Assembly (NCBI RefSeq): GCF_018263855.1
Contig: NZ_CP073318.1
Coordinates: forward strand, 11,036,001-11,100,000
Direction of reading: 5' to 3'
From: Kutzneria sp. CA-103260
Lineage (GTDB): Bacteria > Actinomycetota > Actinomycetes > Mycobacteriales > Pseudonocardiaceae
DNA length: 64,000 nucleotides
The position numbers and the translations under genes were made by a program. The notes beneath the pieces were generated by a model. That model was not told the origin of the DNA. It was given only the letters and a program-made list of their open reading frames with translations, and ran no database searches. Positions 40,718 to 48,654 of this stretch are shown piece after piece (position 1 is the first letter of the stretch; each line of letters starts with the position of its first letter).

Positions 40718-40718
40718 C

Positions 40719-40785
40719 CCCCGGACACACGAACGCCACGTGTCACGGCCCTCGGGCCGCGCACGTGGCGTTCGTGTGTCCGGGG
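40719..40785. terminator. Perfect 24-bp stem terminator between convergent genes
   Basis: 40719-40742 pairs perfectly with 40762-40785, and the 19-base loop holds a further 6-bp stem (40746-40751 with 40754-40759). It begins directly after the membrane-protein stop and ends 13 bases before the stop of the convergent HesB-like gene. The exact symmetry fits a bidirectional terminator. Confidence 0.85.
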
Positions 40786-40797
40786 CACCGGCCGCTA

Positions 40798-41088
40798 CAT
40801 CGTCGCGGTCGGCGGCTGCTGGGTGGCCAGCGTGAACGTCGGGTTGCCCTGGTCGTCCACGGCAGCGTCGAGGATCTTGTCGTCCAGGTAGGCGGCGGCT
40901 GAGTCGTCGAGGAACAGTCGCGCGCCCTCACCAGAGATCACGCGGTCGGCGTCGTCCGGCTGGGGGACCAGGGCGAGCGCGAGTCGGCCGTCTTGGTTGG
41001 CGATGCGCAGCCCGGTTCCCTCGGGCACGCCGTCGTCGCTGGTCAGACTGCGCACGACCTCCACGGCGGTCGGCGTGAGCGTGAGCAT
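40798..41088 (-). CDS. HesB/IscA-like protein without cysteines
   Basis: A 96-residue protein with the start of an A-type Fe-S carrier (LTLTPTAVEVVRSLTSDDGVPEGTGLRIAN) and the following beta fold (GARLFLDDSAAAYLDDKILDA). The three cysteines that hold the cluster in IscA/HesB are absent; the protein has none. It is therefore unlikely to carry an Fe-S cluster. The group is common in actinomycetes; role unknown. Confidence 0.75.
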
Positions 41089-41171
41089 GGAAATCTCCGT
41101 TCGACGTCGTTGGAGTTGAGTCAGCCACGCTAGCGCCGTGTTCCCGACCGTGCAGTGCGTAGGCCGGCTGT

Positions 41172-41375
41172 GTCCTTTATGGACGTCTGAACCCCGGTGG
41201 TCAAAGCACTTGACGGCAGCGGGAAATTTCTTCGTGGTTTATCCGCTGCCCGGTGTGGGCATCCCGGATCCGATGCGGGTCAAGGGTGTGGCCGCGCGCA
41301 GGTCGGGGGCGCGCGGCCATGTCCTTGCGTTTGGGCCGTCGGGCCGGCGGGTAGCTCCTCCGTTGAGGACGGAGG
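41172..41375 (+). promoter_or_regulatory. Long structured 5' leader of the L,D-transpeptidase gene
   Basis: At least five stem-loops follow one another: GTCC-GGAC (41172-41184), GTCAA-TTGAC (41200-41214), an 8-bp stem (41215-41222 with 41243-41250), an 11-bp stem (41289-41299 with 41309-41319) and CCTCCGT-ACGGAGG (41357-41363 with 41369-41375). The last hides the GGAGG ribosome site of the gene. The arrangement is that of a riboswitch or other cis-regulated leader. Cell-wall enzymes in actinomycetes are often under c-di-AMP (ydaO) riboswitches, but I cannot confirm the consensus by eye. Confidence 0.45.
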
Positions 41376-41385
41376 CGAGAAACTG

Positions 41386-41826
41386 ATGACCAGTACAGCG
41401 AAGTTGGCTGTGGGCGCGACGATCGCCGCTGGGTGTGCCGTCTGGGCGCTGGCGGCGCCGGCTCAGGCCGCGCCGTCGGCCCCGTGTTCCGCGGCCACGC
41501 GGGCCTGTGTCCGCCTGTCGACGCACCAGGCGTGGCTGATGCGCGGCGGAGCCGTGACCTATGGACCGGTGCCGGCGATGCCCGGCAGGGCGAGCGCGCC
41601 GACGGATCCGGGCACGTTCCGTGTGACGTTCAAGGATCTGCACCACCGCAGCACCATCTTCAACAACGCGCCGATGCCGTATTCGGTGTTCTTCAACGGT
41701 GGTGACGCGTTCCACGAGGGCAGCTTGTCGGTGCCCTCGCACGGATGCGTGCACCTGTCGCACACCGCGGCCGCCAAGTTCTATGCCACCCTGCAACCGG
41801 GTGACGTGGTTCAGGTCGTGCGGTGA
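41386..41826 (+). CDS. Secreted L,D-transpeptidase (YkuD domain)
   Basis: A 146-residue secreted protein: signal peptide (KLAVGATIAAGCAVWALAAPAQA) and a compact YkuD domain with HEGS and the active-site SHGCVHL (His119, Cys121; His110 upstream). It would cross-link meso-DAP residues in peptidoglycan. It is small, lacking the Ig-like and linker domains of mycobacterial Ldt. The ribosome site lies in the 3' arm of a hairpin, suggesting leader-controlled translation. ATG at 41386; the frame upstream is open but runs through the structured leader. Confidence 0.9.
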   Translation: MTSTAKLAVGATIAAGCAVWALAAPAQAAPSAPCSAATRACVRLSTHQAWLMRGGAVTYGPVPAMPGRASAPTDPGTFRVTFKDLHHRSTIFNNAPMPYSVFFNGGDAFHEGSLSVPSHGCVHLSHTAAAKFYATLQPGDVVQVVR

Positions 41827-41830
41827 TGAG

Positions 41831-41867
41831 AAACGCGGGTGGCGCTGACAGCGCGCCACCCGCGTTT
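41831..41867. terminator. Bidirectional terminator after the L,D-transpeptidase gene
   Basis: A perfect 15-bp stem (41831-41845 with 41853-41867) with a 7-base loop begins with AAA and ends in TTTT, five bases after the stop. It also lies 18 bases past the stop of the convergent S53 protease gene. Confidence 0.9.
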
Positions 41868-41884
41868 TCTCACAGCTTTTTTCC

Positions 41885-44833
41885 TTACAGGGCCCCGAGT
41901 CCGTTCGGGGTGCCGAGGCCGGTCGGGCCGTCGTAGCCCTTGCCGGCGGTGCACAGGTAGTCGCCGCCGCAGTCCCAGTGCTTGTTGCTGCCCGACGTCA
42001 CGTCGTTCAACGCCGTGGCGTGCTGGTAGATGTACTGGGCGGTGGGCAGCTTGGCCGCGTTGCCGGCCAGCGCGACCATGGCCGCGATGATCGGCGAGGA
42101 CGCGCTGGTGCCGCCGGCGACGCCCCAGTCGCCGCTGGCGTAGACGGCCGGACCGGTTGCCGGGTCGGCCACCGCGGAGATGTCGGCGATCGTCCGCATC
42201 GGACAGTCCTGGTCCTTCTGCCACGAAGGCTTGGCCACGTAACCGGAACAGCCGGAGCCCGCGCCGCTCCACGCGGTCTCGGTCCAGCCGCGGGCGTTGC
42301 TCGCCTTGGCCAGGCTGGTGCCGCCGACGGCGATCACCGTGCTCAGCGACGCCGGCCAGCTGGCCTCGATGAAGCCGTGGTCACCGGTCGAGGCGGTGAT
42401 CGCGACGCCCGCCTTGCTGAAGTCCTTGGCGTGGGCCATGGACGTGGTGTCCTCGTCGCCGCCGAAGCTGTTCGACACCGCGACCGCGCCGGACGCCGTC
42501 GCGACCGTCTCGGCCTTGGACAGGTCCTCGGTCGCGGAGCTGTCGGCCTCCACCAGCACGATGTGGCAGGCCGGGCAGGTCGCGCTGACCATGTCCAGGT
42601 CCAGCGAGATCTCGTCGGTCCAGTCGTCGTCCGGGTTCACCGGCGGCAGCGGCGAGGTCTTGCCGCTCTGGTTCAGGATCGTCAGGCAGCCGTTGGCGGT
42701 GGTGCAGGCCGGCAGGCCGTAGGTCTTGCGGTAGACGGCCAGGTCGGCCTCGGCGGTCTTGTCGCCGCCGGCGTCGACGATTGCCACCGTGCCGTTCTTG
42801 GCGGTGGCCGGCAGGTTGTAGGCAGCCTGGAGGTCCTTGGGCCCCAGGCCGTCCGGCAGCTTGCCCGCCGACGGCTGCCACTTGGCCGGCGTGGCCAGCG
42901 CGAGGCAGCGGGCGTGACCACGTTCGGCGGTGGCGCAGACCGGACGTGCCTCGGTGGAAGGCGTGTCGCTACCGCCGGACGACGCCGTCGCGATGCCCTT
43001 GGGGGCGTTGACCAGGGCGGCGTTGTGCACGGTCTCGTCCACCGTGCTGCCGGCCTTGTCGACACCGTGGAACCGCAGCGCCAGATACCCGGGCTTGGTG
43101 TCGGCCGGCACGGTGAAGGCGCCGGTCGCGTGGTGGCCGTCGGTCAGCGTGACGGTCGTCGGCTGCCAGGTTTTGCCGTCGTCGTAAGAGACATCGGCCG
43201 TGGCCGTGGTGACGTCAGGGTCGGCCGCGCCGGCCTGGTGGTGGAACGTCAGGGCGACGGTCGCCTTGCCGGGCGCGATGTTGTCGTGGCTGTCCTCGCT
43301 GAAACCCGCGCCGGCGAACAGGATCGGCACCGGGCCGGTCGACGTGGTCGAGTCGAAGCCCCAGGCGATCTGGCTGTGCGTGGACAGCGCGCTGACGCTG
43401 GTGTCATGCGTGGCGTCGATCGAGTAGACGTAGCGGTGCTTGCCGGCGGCCAGCTTCTGGTCGAACTCGTAGCCCATGGTGCCGCCGCTGTAGATCTGCT
43501 TGCCGTCCTGGGAAATCGTGGTCGGGCCGTCGCTCCACTGGCCGATGTCGCCTGAGGCGTCGGTGTCCATCACGCCGATGCCGTGCAGCGTGTCGCCGTC
43601 CCGGCAGAGGAAACACGGTCCGTCGGTGGTGGCCGGCGCCGGCGTGATCACGCCGCCACGCCAGGTCAGCGCCACATGCTGGCCGGCCTTCAGCGGCACG
43701 GTGCGTTCGAGGTTGTCGACGTAGCTGCCGTTGGGATCGAAGAGGCCGTCGTAGTCGAACGAGGCGTCGGTCGACACGTAACGCCGGTCGGACGACGGCG
43801 CGTGCACCGGCACATACGGCACCTCGGGCAGCGCCGGGTTGCTCGCACCCTGGTTGTGCAGCGTGAAGGAGTCCCAGGTGTAGGCGTCCTGGCTGGGCTG
43901 GTCGGTGACGAAGGTGTTGTCGATCGTGGCCAGGCTCGACGCGGCGACGGCATATGTCTGTTTCGCCGCGATGGAGTCCGTCTTCGGCACCACCAGCGCG
44001 TAGCTGTACGGGGCGACCGCGGCGGCGGGGGAGACCCGGCGGCCGGCGACGGAGTACTGGAGCACCCCGTACTTCGGCTTGGCCGCCTGACCGACGTAGA
44101 ACCGGGTGCCGGCCATCGCGCCGATGTCCAGGGTGGCCAACTTCGTGCCCACGCCCCGGCTCCAGCCGACCACGGTGGCGCTTTCCACGCTGGGCAACGG
44201 GGTTGTGAACGACACCGGCGCGGCGGTGCGGCCGTCGAGGGCGACGCCGGTGCCGGTGGCCGGCACCGTGACGTCGGTGACTGACAGTAGTTCCGTTTCG
44301 GTGGGGTTGTCCTTGGCGTCCGTCTCGAACGCGGCGACGGCGACGCTGTAGTGCCCGGCCGGCACGGAGATCCGCGAGTCGCCGTCGAACATCAGGCCGT
44401 CCCACTGCGCACGGGCCGGGTCGTCGGTGTTGATCACCACGATCTCCGCCGCCGACACCGGCTTGCCCTCGTGGTCCAGCGCCGTGACGTGCAGCGGGGC
44501 CATCGCGTAGTTCGGCCGCGCGGCCGCCGGCCGCGCGCCGCCGACCTGGAAGGCGTCCAGCGAGTCGATGTGCCCGATGGCGCTGACCGGCACCACGGTC
44601 GGGCGGCCGTCCAGCCACGTCGTGATGGCGGCCGGGCTGTGCCCCGGAGCGGGGATGAAGTCGGCCCGTTCGCCCTGAATCCGCACGTGATCGCCAGTGG
44701 GCAGGGCGTAGACGCCCGGCCGCACATCGGGCGCGGCGGCGGCCTGGGCTTGGGCGGCCGGCGCGGCCAAGGCCGCGAAAACCAATGGGGCGACGGCAAA
44801 GCCGGCTGTCAGCCGGCGTTCGGTGAGGCGCAC
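41885..44833 (-). CDS. Secreted S53 (sedolisin-like) protease with S8-type N-terminal region
   Basis: A 982-residue secreted protein. After a signal peptide, residues ~38-100 (GVYALPTGDHVRIQGE..., TVVPVSAI...LDAFQV) resemble the N-terminal region of large Streptomyces S8 proteases, and ~110-640 resemble their long beta-rich accessory region. The catalytic domain is at the C-terminus (~680-982) and is of the sedolisin S53 type: Glu and Asp in DWTDEISLDLDMVS, the oxyanion Asp in ASTGDHGF, and nucleophile Ser in GGTSASSP, ending with a GYDGPTGLGTPNG calcium-site segment. A Pro-kumamolisin propeptide is not evident in the usual place. GTG start. Confidence 0.82.
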   Translation of the reverse strand: MRLTERRLTAGFAVAPLVFAALAAPAAQAQAAAAPDVRPGVYALPTGDHVRIQGERADFIPAPGHSPAAITTWLDGRPTVVPVSAIGHIDSLDAFQVGGARPAAARPNYAMAPLHVTALDHEGKPVSAAEIVVINTDDPARAQWDGLMFDGDSRISVPAGHYSVAVAAFETDAKDNPTETELLSVTDVTVPATGTGVALDGRTAAPVSFTTPLPSVESATVVGWSRGVGTKLATLDIGAMAGTRFYVGQAAKPKYGVLQYSVAGRRVSPAAAVAPYSYALVVPKTDSIAAKQTYAVAASSLATIDNTFVTDQPSQDAYTWDSFTLHNQGASNPALPEVPYVPVHAPSSDRRYVSTDASFDYDGLFDPNGSYVDNLERTVPLKAGQHVALTWRGGVITPAPATTDGPCFLCRDGDTLHGIGVMDTDASGDIGQWSDGPTTISQDGKQIYSGGTMGYEFDQKLAAGKHRYVYSIDATHDTSVSALSTHSQIAWGFDSTTSTGPVPILFAGAGFSEDSHDNIAPGKATVALTFHHQAGAADPDVTTATADVSYDDGKTWQPTTVTLTDGHHATGAFTVPADTKPGYLALRFHGVDKAGSTVDETVHNAALVNAPKGIATASSGGSDTPSTEARPVCATAERGHARCLALATPAKWQPSAGKLPDGLGPKDLQAAYNLPATAKNGTVAIVDAGGDKTAEADLAVYRKTYGLPACTTANGCLTILNQSGKTSPLPPVNPDDDWTDEISLDLDMVSATCPACHIVLVEADSSATEDLSKAETVATASGAVAVSNSFGGDEDTTSMAHAKDFSKAGVAITASTGDHGFIEASWPASLSTVIAVGGTSLAKASNARGWTETAWSGAGSGCSGYVAKPSWQKDQDCPMRTIADISAVADPATGPAVYASGDWGVAGGTSASSPIIAAMVALAGNAAKLPTAQYIYQHATALNDVTSGSNKHWDCGGDYLCTAGKGYDGPTGLGTPNGLGAL

Positions 44834-45198
44834 GCGTGCACTCCGTCCTGGGGCGGTGTCGTAACCGCTCGGGCGGGGCGGAGCCGCTGGCGAGCCGCCC
44901 TCTCTTCTACGAGAGGCGGCGCCGGCCCGTCAAGTCGGAGCCGGGTTCCCTGGGGCAGATATGGCCGTTCGTCCTGATCGGCTCGACTGAATCGGCGCCC
45001 GGCCGCTCGGCGACGGTCGCGGGCCGGTCGTCGCCGAGCGTCACGATCCGGGCCGAAGCCAAGATCGACACGGGCATCATGGAGCGATGGCAGCACCGCA
45101 AGACGCCGAGAAACCGACCCGCAAGACGATCTACCTGCACCGCCTGTTCGACCGCAGGCAACCCAGGCAACCGCGCCGCGCCGAAGAGCCGGAGACGG
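44834..45198. other. 365-base gap between protease and Uma2 genes
   Basis: The left part must hold the promoter of the S53 protease gene (minus strand). No clear palindrome stands out. The right part contains one small plus-strand frame (45087-45236, listed separately) that overlaps the 3' end of the Uma2 gene. Confidence 0.6.
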
Positions 45199-45236
45199 TC
45201 AGCGACCGTACGGCGCCACCAGCTGACCGGGGCTGA
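45087..45236 (+). CDS. Possible small basic protein (49 residues)
   Basis: An ATG-started frame encoding a basic peptide (MAAPQDAEKPTRKTIYLHRL, then several Arg-Gln-Pro repeats and an acidic tail). GGAG precedes the ATG by only 2 bases. It overlaps the convergent Uma2 gene by 38 bases. No domain is recognised. Composition (Lys/Arg-rich, few hydrophobics) could be chance; I list it because it fills the centre of an otherwise empty gap. Confidence 0.3.
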   Translation: MAAPQDAEKPTRKTIYLHRLFDRRQPRQPRRAEEPETVSDRTAPPADRG

Positions 45237-45759
45237 GCAGCGTCGCGAACGGCTCGTGCACCTCGACGATCTCGTCGCCGACGGCCGACAGGACCTGGAC
45301 GTACACGCCGTCCCGCAGGGCCAGGCAGCGCAGCTCTGGCAGACCCGGATCCACCAGCCAGTAGTTCGGGCAGCCGGCCTCCTGGTACTTGGCCCGCTTG
45401 AGTTTCAGGTCGACCAGCCGGGTGCTCGGCGACAGCACCTCCACCACCAGCTCCGGCACGCCGGCCAGATGCGTGGGGGTGAAGTCCTCGCGCCGGCCGA
45501 CCACCACGTCCGGGATGAACACGGTGTTGTCGGACAGCACGACATCGACGGGGGCCGGCAGCACCTCCAGGTGCTCCGGGCAGTTCATCGTCAGCGCGAT
45601 CAACAGTCGCGCGACGATGCGCTGATGCAGTGGACGGGGCGACGGGCTCATGACGAGCGTCCCGTCCACGAGTTCGTAGCGGTGCCCATCATCTGGCATC
45701 GCCTCCAGGTCCGCCCGCGTCAGCGGCCTACCGTGGGGAAATGCAGGAACACTTCCCAT
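45199..45759 (-). CDS. Uma2 family (DUF820) restriction-endonuclease-like protein
   Basis: A 186-residue protein with the PD-(D/E)XK-type core of the family: RYELVDGTLVMSPSP, FIPDVVV (Asp), LVVEVLSPSTR (Glu-x-Leu) and DLKLKRAKYQEAGCPNYWLVDP (Lys residues). Ribosome site GGAGG precedes the ATG at 45759. These genes are abundant in actinomycetes and cyanobacteria, usually as scattered singletons; their nuclease role is suggested by fold only. Confidence 0.9.
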   Translation of the reverse strand: MGSVPAFPHGRPLTRADLEAMPDDGHRYELVDGTLVMSPSPRPLHQRIVARLLIALTMNCPEHLEVLPAPVDVVLSDNTVFIPDVVVGRREDFTPTHLAGVPELVVEVLSPSTRLVDLKLKRAKYQEAGCPNYWLVDPGLPELRCLALRDGVYVQVLSAVGDEIVEVHEPFATLLSPGQLVAPYGR

Positions 45760-46107
45760 GGTGAGCCTCCTCGTGCCGACGATCCACCCGCCCGGCAGCG
45801 TACCCGGGGCGGGAAGAGGCGACTTTCACGCGAAATCCTCTTGAACCGACGGAGTTCGGCGACCCGACCGGCACAGCGCCGGTCCTGGTTGCCGCGATGA
45901 TCGCCGCCGCGCGCTGCGCACGGTAGCCGAAACGGCGGCAACCGTTGGTCCGCCCGGGGGCCCAGCGGCTGTCCGGGTGATTTTGCCGGCAATGCCCCAA
46001 ACGGCCCACGGCCGGTCATCTCCGCTGGCTGATACCGTTGTGTTGCAACACGGACGTGTCACGGCCGGCTACCGCGCGCATCTCAAACCCCGACGCCAGA
46101 GTGAAAA
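45760..46107. other. 348-base gap between Uma2 and MHS transporter genes
   Basis: I see no gene here. It holds the Uma2 promoter and the end of the MFS transcript. A perfect 12-base palindrome, GTGTTGCAACAC, at 46040-46051 recalls the site before the aldo/keto reductase at 22913. Its role is unclear. Confidence 0.5.
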
Positions 46108-47376
46108 CTACGTGAGGGTCTTGCCTTTCGTCTCGGGCAGCGTCAGCACCACCAGGAAGCCGATCGCCGCGACCGCGGTGAGATACCAGAAGAACAGCGT
46201 CGACAGCCCGGCCGCGGCCAGCGCGTTGATCACCAGCGGCGCCGTGCCGCCCAGCAGCGCGACCGTGACGTTGTACCAGGCGCCGATGCCCAGGGCCCGG
46301 ACCGCGGTCGGGAACAGCTCGCTCAGCAGCGCCGGTGCGATCGAGGTCTGCGCCGTGTACAGGCCGAGTCCCACGCAGAACACCACGGTCAGGCCGACCA
46401 GCCCCGGGCCGATCAGCATGGACAGCGGGACGCTGAGCAGTGCCGTCGCCGCCGTGAAGACGAGCAGTTGCGGTCTTCGGCCGAACCGATCAGCCAGTGC
46501 GCCGACCGGGTACTGGAGTGCGACGAACAGCGCCGTGCCGATGGACAGCGCCAGGAACACGTCCTGCGCCGCCGCGTGCCGGCTCGTCACCGCGAACGGC
46601 GTCAGCGCGCTGAAGTACGTGTAGTAGACCAGCGTCGACACCGCCGTCGTGCCCACCAACCAGGCCACCGACTTCGGGTGGTCGCGCAGGGTCGTGCGCA
46701 GCGGGTGCTGGACCCTGGTTTTGTTCTGTCTGAACGGTTCCGTCTCGTGCAGCGTGCTGCGCAGCACCAGGCCGACCAGGCCGAGCACGCCGCCGACCAC
46801 GAACGGGATCCGCCAGCCGTAGTCGGTCAGCGCCTGTGTCGACATGGTGTGCGCCAACAGATAGCCGAGGACCGACGCCAGCAGCACGGCCGAACCCGTT
46901 GATATGTAGAAGAACGACGAGTAGCGGCCGCGCCGGTCCGGCGGCGCGATCTCGCCGAGGTAGGCCGAGGCGTTCGACACTTCACCGCCCAGTGACAACC
47001 CCTGGGCGATTCGGGCCAGCAGCAACAGCACCGGCGCCAGCCAGCCCGCCTGCTCGAAGCCCGGCAGCACGGCGATCAGCAGCGACCCGCCGGCCATCAG
47101 CAGGATCGTGCCGATCATCGCGGGCTTGCGCCCGCGCACGTCCGCCCACCGCCCGAGCAGGTATCCGCCCAGCGGGCGGAAGAAGAACGCCAGCGCGTAC
47201 GTCGCGGCCGTGTTGATCTGGGCCAGCACGTCGTTGCCGGCCGGGAAGAACACCTTCGCGAAGTAGATGCTGAACGTCGCGTAGATCGTCCAGTCGTACC
47301 ACTCGATGGCGTTGCCGACGCTGGCCGCGACCAGCACCCGGACCGGCAACCGGTGGCGGGTGAGCTGCTCCGTCAT
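46108..47376 (-). CDS. MFS transporter, metabolite:H+ symporter (MHS) family
   Basis: A 422-residue permease with 12 predicted helices. The start VLVAASVGNAIEWYDWTIYATFSIYFAKVFFP and the loop GRWADVRGRKPAMIGTI with the RIAQGLSLGGEVSNASAYLGEIAPPDRRG signature mark the MHS family (KgtP/ProP/ShiA). Likely imports a carboxylate, osmolyte or shikimate-like compound; which one cannot be told. Ends with LPETKGKTL. The ATG at 47376 is next to a palindrome (47381-47394). Confidence 0.93.
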   Translation of the reverse strand: MTEQLTRHRLPVRVLVAASVGNAIEWYDWTIYATFSIYFAKVFFPAGNDVLAQINTAATYALAFFFRPLGGYLLGRWADVRGRKPAMIGTILLMAGGSLLIAVLPGFEQAGWLAPVLLLLARIAQGLSLGGEVSNASAYLGEIAPPDRRGRYSSFFYISTGSAVLLASVLGYLLAHTMSTQALTDYGWRIPFVVGGVLGLVGLVLRSTLHETEPFRQNKTRVQHPLRTTLRDHPKSVAWLVGTTAVSTLVYYTYFSALTPFAVTSRHAAAQDVFLALSIGTALFVALQYPVGALADRFGRRPQLLVFTAATALLSVPLSMLIGPGLVGLTVVFCVGLGLYTAQTSIAPALLSELFPTAVRALGIGAWYNVTVALLGGTAPLVINALAAAGLSTLFFWYLTAVAAIGFLVVLTLPETKGKTLT

Positions 47377-47380
47377 GGGC

Positions 47381-47394
47381 GAATGGTGCCATTC
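47381..47394. promoter_or_regulatory. Palindrome at the MHS transporter start
   Basis: GAATGG-TG-CCATTC is a perfect inverted repeat lying four bases upstream of the transporter ATG. It may be an operator or an RNA hairpin affecting the start. Confidence 0.4.
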
Positions 47395-47509
47395 ACCGCT
47401 GGTCGCCGCTGGTTTCACAGTTGACCGACCGGGACTTTTCGGGACCTTTCGTTGACCTTTGGCGGCGACGGCCAGAAGTCTGTGAGCACCTGACGAACGG
47501 AGCTCCCCC

Positions 47510-48160
47510 TTGGACTTCCTGGACCGGCGAACCCTGCTGCGGACGGCCGCACTCTCCGGTATCGCGCTCGGCGGTTTGGCGCTGGGCGTCGGCTCCGCGG
47601 CCGCCGTCACCGTGCCCGCCATCACCGGCTGCGCGACCTGGGGCGCGCGGCCGCCGGCCGACCCGCTCACCGTGCTGCCGCACAAGCCGGTGCGGATCCT
47701 CGTGCACCACACCGACACGCCCAACAGCACCGACTACTCGCAGGCGCACGCCTACGAGCTGGCCCGGTCGATCCAGAACCACCACATGGACGACAACCAC
47801 TGGAGCGACACCGGCCAGCACTTCACCAACACCCGCGGCGGTTTCGTGTTGGAGGGCCGGCACAACAGCCTGTCCACCCTGCGCGGCGGCACCGAGATCG
47901 TGCGGGCCGCGCACTGTCCGGGCCAGAACGACATCGCCATCGGCATCGAGAACGAGGGCAACTACATGACCGCCCAGCCGCCGGCGAAGCTGTGGGACTC
48001 GCTGGTGACGCTGTGCGCGTACGTCTGCCACCAGTACTCGATCTCGCCCAACGCCATCCAGGGCCACCGGGACTACTCCAACACCGACTGCCCCGGCGAC
48101 GTGCTCTACAAGATGCTGCCGCAGCTCCGCAAGGACGTTGCCGCGAAACTGGGAGGATAA
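47510..48160 (+). CDS. N-acetylmuramoyl-L-alanine amidase (Amidase_2/PGRP)
   Basis: A 216-residue exported zinc amidase that cleaves the bond between MurNAc and L-Ala. A Tat-type signal (DRRTLLRTAALSGIALGGLALG) opens it. Zinc ligands follow the T7-lysozyme pattern: His in LVHHTDT (66), His186 in QGHRDY and Cys194 in DCPGD. The start is a TTG at 47510 with GGAG 7 bases upstream, the only candidate that keeps the whole Tat signal. The next gene follows after 2 bases, so the two hydrolases are made together. Confidence 0.88.
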   Translation: MDFLDRRTLLRTAALSGIALGGLALGVGSAAAVTVPAITGCATWGARPPADPLTVLPHKPVRILVHHTDTPNSTDYSQAHAYELARSIQNHHMDDNHWSDTGQHFTNTRGGFVLEGRHNSLSTLRGGTEIVRAAHCPGQNDIAIGIENEGNYMTAQPPAKLWDSLVTLCAYVCHQYSISPNAIQGHRDYSNTDCPGDVLYKMLPQLRKDVAAKLGG

Positions 48161-48162
48161 CC

Positions 48163-48654
48163 ATGAAGGCTCTGTTGGTCGCCGCCGCGCTCCTGGCCCT
48201 CGGCGCCCCCGTCGCGCTCGCGGCGCCGGCTGTCGCCGCGCCCGCCGCCGCCACCTGCGCCAGCCCCGCCACCAGCAACCCGAAGACCTGCGCCCAGGCC
48301 GTGTCCTGGGCCAAGGCCCACATCGGCGCCACCAGCTCCGACTACGACCACCGCTGCGACCACGTCGTCGCCCTGGCCTACGGCCGCTCGGCCAGCGGCC
48401 ACGCCAGCGCCGCCCAGCACTGGAGCTCCATGCCGGCGCAGTACAAGCACACCGGCACCACCGTGCCCGCCGGCGGCCTGGCCTTCTTCAGCATCCCCGG
48501 CAGCAGCTACGGCCACGTGATGATCTCCATCGGCGGCGGGGAGTTCGTCTCCAACGACATCGTGTCCGCCGGCAAGCTGAGCCAGACCACCATCGCCACC
48601 ATCGAGAGCAAGTGGGGCGGCCACTACCTCGGCTGGTCCAACCCCTGGTTCTGA
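48163..48654 (+). CDS. Secreted NlpC/P60-like cysteine hydrolase
   Basis: A 163-residue secreted protein with signal peptide (KALLVAAALLALGAPVALAAP) and a compact papain-like fold: Cys65 in HRCDHVVALAYGR and His118 in SYGHVMISIGGGEFVSND, the order seen in NlpC/P60 and CHAP peptidoglycan hydrolases. GGGAGG lies just before the ATG. Operon partner of the amidase. Its 3' end overlaps the convergent MFS gene by 31 bases. Confidence 0.82.
   Translation: MKALLVAAALLALGAPVALAAPAVAAPAAATCASPATSNPKTCAQAVSWAKAHIGATSSDYDHRCDHVVALAYGRSASGHASAAQHWSSMPAQYKHTGTTVPAGGLAFFSIPGSSYGHVMISIGGGEFVSNDIVSAGKLSQTTIATIESKWGGHYLGWSNPWF

Noticed and set aside
41172..41385. Firm call of a ydaO c-di-AMP riboswitch
   Set aside because: Stem-loops are present, but I could not match the conserved core by eye, so only a structured leader is reported.
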